Source: Bacteroidia bacterium Ga0077558 (GTDB taxonomy: Bacteria; Bacteroidota; Bacteroidia; Chitinophagales; Chitinophagaceae). Taken from it: a stretch of 39,739 nt of DNA. Below the pieces are notes generated by a model. The model had not been told where the DNA came from. It worked only from the letters and a program-made list of their open reading frames with translations, and did no database searches. Where the stretch lies: the NCBI GenBank assembly GCA_001464625.1, contig LNFJ01000053.1, positions 1 to 39,739 on the forward strand. Reading direction: 5' to 3'. The position numbers were made by a program, and so were the translations under genes. Positions 33,102-39,739 of the stretch are shown piece after piece. Each line of letters starts with the position of its first letter. Position 1 is the first letter of the stretch.

Positions 33102-34403
33102 TTAATGTATAATGCTTAGCGGGTTAGTAGTTGAAAAATACATCAACTTATCCATTTGCTTATTCGCAACATCATCCAGGTACACAGCAAAAACTACCAT
33201 TACTTTCTTTCCATTTACATCAGGAATCTGATCAAAAGGAATAAAAATTTCAAGATTTTTCTTTGTTCCTTTATTATAGCTCACCTTTGAGTTTGGCAAT
33301 AAATTCATTTTAAGATATCCAGCCGCTGTCCCCCCCCAGTTGTAATAGGTATTAGTTGTTCTGATATAATACCCATCTTCATCAGCCAACCGGGCTACAA
33401 AATATACTTCTCCAAGTTTAGAATTTGTCTTCAGATCAAAAGTTGGTTGAATGACTATACCGTTGCGTGTTGTGCTCGTAACAACATTTAACTTACCAAA
33501 GTTTGAAATATCTACTTTAGGTACTACATGCACAGAGGTCTTTAAATTTTTAGGATATAATGCTGCAATAATTGCTCTATCCCCTGCAGAAAGTTCAAAG
33601 TTATTATTTACTGAATATCCATCCGTTGTTTCCCATGGTTGAATTGAATAATGCATAATTGACTTTGGATCGTAGCTGGTGCCATTGGTATAAAACTGAT
33701 TAGATACTTCGAACACATTAAAATCAACTTTTGCCTTGTCCCAGCCTTGGGTTTCTTTATAATATTTATAAACAGAATCCGTTTTTTTCCAGTTTACAGC
33801 TCCGGGATAACTCTGCTCATGTAACAAACCTAATGCATGCCCCACCTCATGCATAACTACCCTGCGCAGTTCAGCATTGTTCCATCTGTTTGGATCAGCT
33901 TTCATTTCAGCAATTAGCTGATTAAGATTGTAAGGAGGTTGAATTCCCTTTCTTTTAAGACTTGCAATATAATAATCTGCATCAGCAAAATACAATGTAT
34001 CAAAATTCATTGTTTGTGTGGTTTGCGATCTGAATTTAGCTTCAGTTCCCACTGCTGAGTTGTGGCCTAAGCCTTTTCCAAGCTTAATTCGAATATCTGT
34101 GTTCTTGGTAGTATCCGGCACAAACTTCAATGTAATGTTTGCATATTTCTGCCATTCCTTTGCGTTCTGCATTACCTTATCCCGAAGAATTTTACTTCCA
34201 CCGGGCATAAATTTAACCAAGAGCACTTTCCCATTCTCCCAGGTATGATAATTATCCGAAACGCCTCTTGGCTTTGTTGTATCTACTTCTGCAAACATGG
34301 CTTCTCCAAGCATAGTAGTACAGTTAGGCTTTGGAAAATGCTGCGCCTGCACATTACTGCCTACATAAAACAAACCGATTGCTAAAATCATTAACTTTTT
34401 CAT
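33102..34403 (-). CDS. Secreted astacin-like (M12A) zinc metalloprotease
   Basis: The 433-aa protein has a Sec signal (MKKLMILAIGLFYVGSNVQA). The zinc motif is H185-E186-VG-H189-ALGLL-H195-E196, and the Met-turn is at M250 in SIMHYS, both diagnostic of astacins/metzincins. The catalytic domain ends near residue 275 (DRAIIAALYPK); a further 150-residue beta-rich domain (from VVPKVDISNFGKL) has no recognised family. It is likely exported and digests extracellular or periplasmic protein. The gene stands alone. Confidence 0.9.
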   Translation of the reverse strand: MKKLMILAIGLFYVGSNVQAQHFPKPNCTTMLGEAMFAEVDTTKPRGVSDNYHTWENGKVLLVKFMPGGSKILRDKVMQNAKEWQKYANITLKFVPDTTKNTDIRIKLGKGLGHNSAVGTEAKFRSQTTQTMNFDTLYFADADYYIASLKRKGIQPPYNLNQLIAEMKADPNRWNNAELRRVVMHEVGHALGLLHEQSYPGAVNWKKTDSVYKYYKETQGWDKAKVDFNVFEVSNQFYTNGTSYDPKSIMHYSIQPWETTDGYSVNNNFELSAGDRAIIAALYPKNLKTSVHVVPKVDISNFGKLNVVTSTTRNGIVIQPTFDLKTNSKLGEVYFVARLADEDGYYIRTTNTYYNWGGTAAGYLKMNLLPNSKVSYNKGTKKNLEIFIPFDQIPDVNGKKVMVVFAVYLDDVANKQMDKLMYFSTTNPLSIIH

Positions 34404-34574
34404 ATTGTTCCTTTTAAATTATGCCCGAATATAATGCGCTTTCTTTACTTGGTTAATACCCGGCATACGGTATATGTAATTTTTTTGTAATTATTCCTGC
34501 CAACAGAGGGATAATGCAGGCTAAGCGTTGCAATTATCATGAAGAGATTTTTAATTGCCTGATAAAAATTGCTT

Positions 34575-35621
34575 TTAGCGAGTAAAGTCATTCCAGAATG
34601 GTTCTTTTTCAACAAAGCGGGATAATAATGTGGTCTGATTAGCCGCCCTTACCAGGTTATGCCCGGGGTAATCTGCCCTGTAATATTCATCATTATTGAA
34701 ATAATCTGTCAAAAAGCGAATAGCCTGCATATAAATCATAAACTTGCCTGCATAAAAGAAATATTTTTTTTCGCGGGGGGTTAACTCATCCTTCATTTCA
34801 TCAAAATATCCCTGTACAATTGATTTATAAAAATCTGCTCTCACTTCTATCTTGCAATAATCTTTTTCTTCTTCTGATACCGGGCATAAAAAAGTACGCA
34901 TCATATCCCCTACATCACTAATAAAATAACCAGGCATTACTGTATCAAGGTCAATAACACATAACCCTTTTTCTTCCTCACTAAATAATACGTTGCTGAT
35001 TTTAGTATCATGATGCGTTACTCTTAGCTTAAATTCAGGATTTGCTTTTATTTTTTCAAACTCTGTTACAATACCAGCATGCTTTGCAAGGACTTTTAGC
35101 AGGCTTTCGGCTTCTTCAATTCGTTCACTGTTTCCATTACTCTGTGCAACCAAAAAATTTTGGTGACGCAGTGTCAAATCATGAAAAGAAGGAATGGTGG
35201 TTCTTAAACGACTCACGTCAAAATCTCCAAGCAGCCGTGTAAATCTTCCAAATTGCATAGCTGCTTCATATGCTTGTTCCGGAGATTTCACAACATTTTT
35301 GGAGTGTGATAATGCTACAAAAGGGAAAAGGCGAAAATATCCTTCTCCTTCCCTATACACCATTTCATCACCTTTAATTGATAAAACCGGAGCTACAAAT
35401 TTATATTCCGGATGAAATTGGCGCAGGTGTTTTGAAATTAAGTTAATATTAGTAGCTATATCAACCGGCTGTTTAAATACAGTATTATTAATCCGTTGAA
35501 GAATATACTCCCTTTCGGGTGTTATTACCTTCCATGTATTATTGATAAGCCCACTCCCAAATGCTTCAACCTGGAAAGAATTATCGGCTAAACCATATTC
35601 AATTAAAACAGAAGACAGCAT
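34575..35621 (-). CDS. Aminoglycoside-phosphotransferase-fold sugar kinase, NahK-like
   Basis: The 348-aa protein begins with a kinase N-lobe (FGSGLINNTWKV and EYILQRINNTVFK). Its catalytic loop RVTHHDTKISNVLF carries Asp and Asn, and CVIDLDTVMPGYFISDVGDMMRTF holds the metal-binding Asp. The DTK-x-x-NVLF plus VIDLDTVMPG combination resembles N-acetylhexosamine 1-kinases. It begins five bases after the GH109 gene ends. A kinase for GalNAc released by that enzyme is the natural proposal, though substrate is inferred. Confidence 0.82.
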   Translation of the reverse strand: MLSSVLIEYGLADNSFQVEAFGSGLINNTWKVITPEREYILQRINNTVFKQPVDIATNINLISKHLRQFHPEYKFVAPVLSIKGDEMVYREGEGYFRLFPFVALSHSKNVVKSPEQAYEAAMQFGRFTRLLGDFDVSRLRTTIPSFHDLTLRHQNFLVAQSNGNSERIEEAESLLKVLAKHAGIVTEFEKIKANPEFKLRVTHHDTKISNVLFSEEEKGLCVIDLDTVMPGYFISDVGDMMRTFLCPVSEEEKDYCKIEVRADFYKSIVQGYFDEMKDELTPREKKYFFYAGKFMIYMQAIRFLTDYFNNDEYYRADYPGHNLVRAANQTTLLSRFVEKEPFWNDFTR

Positions 35622-35626
35622 ACCTA

Positions 35627-36982
35627 TTAATAATCGTCGTTAAGTGCAAAAACTGGTTTACGATACATCCATTGCCCGCCTGTAAAATCAGGAAACTCTA
35701 TTGTTTCATTTCCTTTTTCAACAGATAGTTCGCTCAGGGGTGTTACAGCACTCCAAGCCGCAGCATCATATACATCCATTGGAGTTGGCAATTTGCGTTT
35801 TACTGATTCGATAAAAGAATGAATAACAAAAAAGTCCATTCCCCCATGTCCGGCACCTTGGGCATCTGCTCCATATTTTTTCCAAAGCGGATGGTCATAT
35901 TGTTCCAGCCATTCTTTTGCACTGTCCCATTGATGTGGTTTAGGAGATTTACCTTCTATGTAAATGCTTTTATTTACGTCCATCCACAAACCATCAGTAC
36001 CCTGCACTCTAAAACCTAGCGAGTAGGGCCTTGGAAGATTTGTATCATGTTGTAATAAAATAGTTTCTCCATTGGCACATCCAATTGAAGTAGTTACTAC
36101 ATCACCGAGCTTAAAATTAATTTTTGCATTGGGATGATCGGGCCCGCATTTCTTTACAATATGATTATGTAAGCCTCTTGCTTTGGATGAAAAAGAAGAA
36201 ATATTGACAAAGCGGTTACCCCTATTGATATTTATATAGTGGGCAATGGGTCCGATACCATGAGTAGGATAAAGATCGCCGTTGCGATGAACGGAATGAT
36301 GTGTTCTCCAACGGGCTTCTGTCCATGCTTTGTCTCCGAACTCACAGCCATTTCCATAAGCGTCAATACCATTGTTAAATTTCACATCCCGCAGGTCATG
36401 CTGATAACCTCCTTGTAAGTGTACTAACTCTCCAAATATTCCCTGGCGAGCCATGTTTAATACCGCCATTACATCACGACGATAGCAAACATTCTCCAGC
36501 ATCATAACATGTGCTTTGTATTTTTCTGCTGCTTTAACCACATCCCAATGATCTTGCAATGTAATTCCCAACATCACTTCCGTTCCAATATATTTAATTC
36601 CTGCCTCCAGTGAAACAATAATCATTTCCTTATGCCATTCCCACGGAGTAGAAATTATTACGGTATCTATTCCTTTGGCTTCCAGCATTTTTTTCCAGCT
36701 GTATAAATCACCAGTAAATATTGGTGGCATTTTTTTTCCGCTCTTGCTAATCATTTCTTTCGATCTGGTTAACATTCTGTCATCGATATCACAAATAGCC
36801 ACCACCTCTACATCTTCTCTTCTAAGCAGAAGGTTAAGATGATTTTGCCCACGCAGCCCTACGCCAATTAAAGCTACTTTTACTTTAGCATCAACCCCAT
36901 TGGCAAAGAGCTTTGAAGTTGGCAATACAGCTAATGATGCTACTGCCATACCTGTTGTTTTTACAAAATCTTTCCGGTTCAT
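35627..36982 (-). CDS. GH109-type Gfo/Idh/MocA protein (alpha-N-acetylgalactosaminidase-like)
   Basis: The 451-aa protein has a twin-arginine-like export start (NRKDFVKTTGMAVASLAVLP), so it is probably periplasmic with bound NAD. The Rossmann motif is ALIGVGLRGQNHLNLLLRR. STPWEWHKEMI, GTEVMLGITLQDHWDVV, MMLENVCYRRDVMAVLNM and LQGGYQHDLRDVKF closely match GH109 glycosidases, which cleave terminal alpha-GalNAc by an NAD-dependent elimination mechanism. Length is right for the family. With the kinase gene it forms a two-gene unit. Confidence 0.9.
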   Translation of the reverse strand: MNRKDFVKTTGMAVASLAVLPTSKLFANGVDAKVKVALIGVGLRGQNHLNLLLRREDVEVVAICDIDDRMLTRSKEMISKSGKKMPPIFTGDLYSWKKMLEAKGIDTVIISTPWEWHKEMIIVSLEAGIKYIGTEVMLGITLQDHWDVVKAAEKYKAHVMMLENVCYRRDVMAVLNMARQGIFGELVHLQGGYQHDLRDVKFNNGIDAYGNGCEFGDKAWTEARWRTHHSVHRNGDLYPTHGIGPIAHYININRGNRFVNISSFSSKARGLHNHIVKKCGPDHPNAKINFKLGDVVTTSIGCANGETILLQHDTNLPRPYSLGFRVQGTDGLWMDVNKSIYIEGKSPKPHQWDSAKEWLEQYDHPLWKKYGADAQGAGHGGMDFFVIHSFIESVKRKLPTPMDVYDAAAWSAVTPLSELSVEKGNETIEFPDFTGGQWMYRKPVFALNDDY

Positions 36983-37126
36983 ACTGGCTTTTTAAAATTG
37001 TATTATTATTGAATGTACAATAATGAAAGTAACTGAATATAAATTATATTATCAATGCAAACGAGTGCATAAGATTAAATAGCCGGCAACAATGGAGTTT
37101 TGCTAGCTAAATATTGGATTTAAACA

Positions 37127-38254
37127 CTACTTAGGCGTAGCGTTATCACTATCCTTAACACAACGAAAACCGGTATTTTCCAACCCGGTATCGGGGCTAC
37201 TTTTCATTCTGCGAGCCACTCTATAACCACTGCAATAGCTATCATTACATAAAAAACTACCACCTCGCAGTACTCTTTTAATTGTGTACGGTTCTGCAGG
37301 GTCATTACTTTTTACGGGGCCTTGTGGATTTACTGCTTTTGTATTTTTAAAAGTTTCATAATACGCAGCATCATAGAAATCAGCACACCACTCCCAAACA
37401 TTTCCTGCCATATCATATAAGCCGTAACCGTTAGGTGCATATTGTTTAGCCGGTGCAGCTGTAGTAAAACCATCTTTCTTTTCATTGCTGTAAGGAAACT
37501 GTCCTTCCCAACTATTGGTTTTTGCTTTTCCTTCATTTACATGTTCATTTCCCCAGGGATAAATATTATTGATTAGCCCACCTCTTGCTGCCAGCTCCCA
37601 CTCTGCTTCAGTTGGTAATCGCTTGCCAGCCCACTTGCAATAAGCCATAGCATCGAACCAGCTTATATGCACAACAGGGTAGTTTTCTCTTCCTTTAATA
37701 TTACTTGATTTTCCTTGCGGATGTTTCCAGTCCGCTCCGGCTTTCCACACCCACCATTGGCTTACATCAGCAAGACTAACAGGACCGCCTGTTTGTTTAA
37801 ATACTAATGACGCAGCCACCAATACACTATCCGGCGGCTTTGGAGTTCCCGGTTCCACTTGCTTTTTTAATTCTTCCCAATCCGGATTTTTTTCGGCAGT
37901 AGTAATATAACCTGTAGCTTCTACAAATTTTTGAAACTGGGCATTGGTTACTTCTGTTACATCCATCCAAAAAGATTTTATTTGCACAGAATGCTTAGGT
38001 AATTCGTCGGCGTATGCCTGGCTATTATCTCCCCCCATCATAAAAGTGTTGCCGAGTATATATACCATCCCTGTTGTTGATGTATCTCCTGAAGGAATAA
38101 TAACCGAACTATCTGCAATTACCAGTCTTGAAGGAACATCCATGCAAGCATGAGCCGTATCTGTATCAGCAATATTTTCCTTATCATTCTTTTTGCTAAC
38201 ACAGGAAACATAAAGACAACAAATTATAAGACTGTATAGAGAGAATAAATGCAT
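37127..38254 (-). CDS. Exported formylglycine-generating enzyme (FGE/SUMF1) lipoprotein
   Basis: The 375-aa protein has a lipoprotein signal (LIICCLYVSC). The FGE-sulfatase domain covers about residues 65-370: MVYILGNTFMMGGD, FWMDVTEVTNAQFQKF, PVVHISWFDAMAYCKWAGKRLPTEAEWE, NGYGLYDMAGNVWEW and VLRGGSFLCNDSYCSGYRVARR. C336 and C341 (CNDSYC) match the copper-binding cysteine pair of genuine FGE (CHRSYC in human SUMF1), which many family members lack. It may oxidise a sulfatase cysteine in the periplasm, although no sulfatase gene is in the window. Confidence 0.9.
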   Translation of the reverse strand: MHLFSLYSLIICCLYVSCVSKKNDKENIADTDTAHACMDVPSRLVIADSSVIIPSGDTSTTGMVYILGNTFMMGGDNSQAYADELPKHSVQIKSFWMDVTEVTNAQFQKFVEATGYITTAEKNPDWEELKKQVEPGTPKPPDSVLVAASLVFKQTGGPVSLADVSQWWVWKAGADWKHPQGKSSNIKGRENYPVVHISWFDAMAYCKWAGKRLPTEAEWELAARGGLINNIYPWGNEHVNEGKAKTNSWEGQFPYSNEKKDGFTTAAPAKQYAPNGYGLYDMAGNVWEWCADFYDAAYYETFKNTKAVNPQGPVKSNDPAEPYTIKRVLRGGSFLCNDSYCSGYRVARRMKSSPDTGLENTGFRCVKDSDNATPK

Positions 38255-38276
38255 TGCGTAAAGTTAACCGTTTACA

Positions 38277-38933
38277 CTATTTAGATAGACCCGCACCGGC
38301 ACTAAAAGTCAATCGGCCAAAAAATTGAGGTTGATGAAAATCCGGTTCTGAGGTAACGATTGGCGACCATACTATATAATGTGGTTGCGTAAGTTCATCG
38401 CCACATTTATAAAAATTAACCCTGTACTCCTGAGTTCTTAAATCTTTAATTTTATGATGTATAAAAGTTTCAACGGGTATTACAACAACTAATTCCCATA
38501 TGTAAGAATCATCCTTAACATACTTAATAACTGTTTCTGTCATTATTTTTTCAATCGCAGACAAAGGAAGAAACTTCCTGAGCTTTCTTGTCTTTCCGAA
38601 TTCTGCCAGTGTGGTACCAATACAGTTAAATTCAAAATTATAATAGCCGTTATCATCAAAGGCGACAAAGAATTCTACGCAGCTATCTTCATATACAGGA
38701 GAATTAATAGTTGTATGGACGGCTCTAAAATTCCGTTCTTTGACACGGAATTTTAATAAAACATGGCTTTCTGAAGCTGCAATGGAAAAGTTGACAGATG
38801 TATCACTTTTATATTCGGGCCATGGAAAACAATTGAGTAAATAGGCCGGTTGTTGATCTAACAGTAATGAAATGTTTGATATATCTGCAGAAGGTGTAGC
38901 TGTTTCAATATATCTGCCTATTAAGGATTTCAT
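38277..38933 (-). CDS. CBM9-like (DOMON-type) carbohydrate-binding protein
   Basis: The start is placed at MKSLIGRYIETATP (218 aa). A longer in-frame extension runs into tRNA-Ser and is rejected. The body fits carbohydrate-binding family 9 relatives: FSIAASESHVLLKFRVKE, VYEDSCVEFFVAFDDNGYYNFEFNCIGT, WELVVVIP and RVNFYKCGDELTQPHYIVWSPI. The (E)DSCVEFFV and NFYKC.D segments are characteristic of this single-domain Bacteroidota group. There is no signal peptide, so it may be cytoplasmic or use a non-classical route. It lies 22 bp upstream of the FGE gene, in the same direction. Confidence 0.8.
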   Translation of the reverse strand: MKSLIGRYIETATPSADISNISLLLDQQPAYLLNCFPWPEYKSDTSVNFSIAASESHVLLKFRVKERNFRAVHTTINSPVYEDSCVEFFVAFDDNGYYNFEFNCIGTTLAEFGKTRKLRKFLPLSAIEKIMTETVIKYVKDDSYIWELVVVIPVETFIHHKIKDLRTQEYRVNFYKCGDELTQPHYIVWSPIVTSEPDFHQPQFFGRLTFSAGAGLSK

Positions 38934-39020
38934 AGTTAAACTAAACTTAGGATATTTATGTTTAGCCCTGCCACAGAATTGAATAAAATGTATGTAATAA
39001 TTAGTTGAAAATACTTCTAT

Positions 39021-39055
39021 AAAAGAACCCGCAATGGCGGGTGCTAATGCGGGTT
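39021..39055 (-). terminator. Terminator after tRNA-Ser
   Basis: AACCCGCA (39026-39033) pairs with TGCGGGTT (39048-39055). On the minus strand the hairpin is followed by CTTTTAT. Confidence 0.75.
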
Positions 39056-39057
39056 TT

Positions 39058-39147
<90 letters not shown>

Positions 39148-39275
39148 GACCTTTAAAAGTTTAGTCCGTGCTAGTAGAACTAAACCCTATTTCTCAACAG
39201 GGGAGCAAAAATAAAGATTACGGGCAAGAAATCCCAAAAAACAATGTGCTAATTCAACATTAACCAATAAAACAA

Positions 39276-39305
39276 ATCCCAAATTCTGGTAAAAGAATTT
39301 GGGAT
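39276..39305 (-). terminator. Terminator of dnaA
   Basis: ATCCCAAATTCT (39276-39287) pairs with AGAATTTGGGAT (39294-39305), a perfect 12-bp stem. On the minus strand it is followed by TTGTTTTATTGG. It lies 27 bases after the dnaA stop. Confidence 0.88.
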
Positions 39306-39331
39306 ATAATATTTTACGGAATTTAATATTC

Positions 39332-39739
39332 CTACATAGCGGCAAGCTGTACTTTCTGTTGAAGCTCCAACACATTCTCTCTAAAAACGCCATCCGTATC
39401 CATCAGATCCTTTACGGTTTGACAAGAGTGTATCACTGTGGTATGGTCTCTTCCTCCAAAATGCTCCCCGATAGTTTTTAATGAGTTTTTTGTAAAGGCT
39501 TTAGCCAGGTACATAGTAATCTGTCTTGCCTGTACAATCTCTCTCTTGCGGGTTTTTTGCAGGAGTTTGTCATACGACACATCAAAGTACTCACAAACCA
39601 TTTTTTGAATGGTGTCAATAGTGATCTCTTTGCTGGATGATTTTACAAAATTTCGTAACACTTTCTTTGCTAAGTCTAAATCGATTTCTCTTCTATTAAG
39701 CGAAGATTGTGCCAACAGCGATATTAAAGCTCCCTCTAG
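39332..39739 (-). CDS. dnaA: Chromosomal replication initiator DnaA, C-terminal part (5' end outside window)
   Basis: The frame is open to the window edge and begins LEGALISLLAQSSLNRREIDL, the end of the AAA+ lid; the apparent start at 39715 is only an internal TTG. Domain IV follows: ITIDTIQKMVCEYFDVSYDKLLQKTRKREIVQARQ (basic loop) and TIGEHFGGRDHTTVIHSCQTV, the DnaA-box-binding signature GGRDHTTV. It initiates replication at oriC. No cluster of DnaA boxes was noticed in the downstream 180 bases, so the origin is probably elsewhere or beyond the window. Confidence 0.96.
   Translation of the reverse strand, partial: LEGALISLLAQSSLNRREIDLDLAKKVLRNFVKSSSKEITIDTIQKMVCEYFDVSYDKLLQKTRKREIVQARQITMYLAKAFTKNSLKTIGEHFGGRDHTTVIHSCQTVKDLMDTDGVFRENVLELQQKVQLAAM

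Noticed and set aside
39148-39331. Replication origin next to dnaA
   Set aside because: No cluster of DnaA-box-like TTATCCACA repeats was seen; the gap is explained by a terminator and the tRNA-Ser promoter region.

Overview
The window comes from a member of the Bacteroidota, most likely a Chitinophagaceae-type bacterium. Promoter-like sequences follow the TTTG / TAnnTTTG pattern of that phylum, translation starts are preceded by A-rich sequence, and several products are typical of the group: fused CcoNO, Sec/lipoprotein-type (clade II) NosZ, a GH109 glycosidase and many SPII lipoproteins. The DNA is AT-rich. No insertion sequence, phage or CRISPR array was seen.

Layout: (1) 1-486, the 3' part of a SecA-like gene. 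(2) 555-4884, a methionine operon metY-metX-hom. Its long leader holds a SAM-I riboswitch with a readable terminator/antiterminator pair, followed by a 26-codon cysteine-rich leader peptide. (3) 4931-6873, a family 2 glycosyltransferase and a convergent sugar-nucleotide epimerase, then tRNA-Pro. (4) 7598-17173 (minus strand), a complete microaerobic cbb3 oxidase set: ccoI, ccoS, ccoNO, ccoQ, ccoP, ccoG, ccoH, a TauE/SafE-like membrane protein, and a lipoprotein of unknown function. (5) 17318-25105 (minus strand), a nitrous oxide reductase operon: cytochrome c, nosZ, a fasciclin lipoprotein, a membrane-domain-NosL fusion, nosD (frameshifted at an A9 run), nosF, nosY and ric. A divergent Rrf2/NsrR-like regulator lies at its head. 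(6) 25835-32944, a stress and redox block: a second ric, a universal stress protein, a DUF2892-type protein, an unknown membrane protein, a flavodoxin-domain protein, a FixL-like PAS histidine kinase, a receiver-CRP/FNR hybrid regulator, a small heat-shock protein with an unknown partner, and a hemerythrin protein. (7) 33102-38933 (minus strand), an astacin-like protease, a GH109-kinase pair, an exported formylglycine-generating-enzyme homologue and a CBM9-like protein. (8) tRNA-Ser and the 3' end of dnaA.

The main observation is that regions 4-6 appear to form one regulon. Eight palindromes of the form TGAY-N4-RTCA (FNR/FixK-like) lie upstream of ccoI, the ccoS operon, the unknown lipoprotein, the nos operon with its Rrf2 gene, ric2, usp, the DUF2892 operon and the heat-shock gene. 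They sit at two repeated distances from TAnnTTTG-like boxes: 51.5 bp and about 29.5 bp from palindrome centre to the first T. These match CRP/FNR class I and class II positions. The likely regulator is encoded in the same block: a kinase whose PAS domain resembles FixL/DosP, next to a receiver fused directly to a CRP/FNR DNA-binding module. This would be the FixL-FixJ-FixK cascade reduced to two proteins. No nitrite or nitric oxide reductase gene is present in the window.
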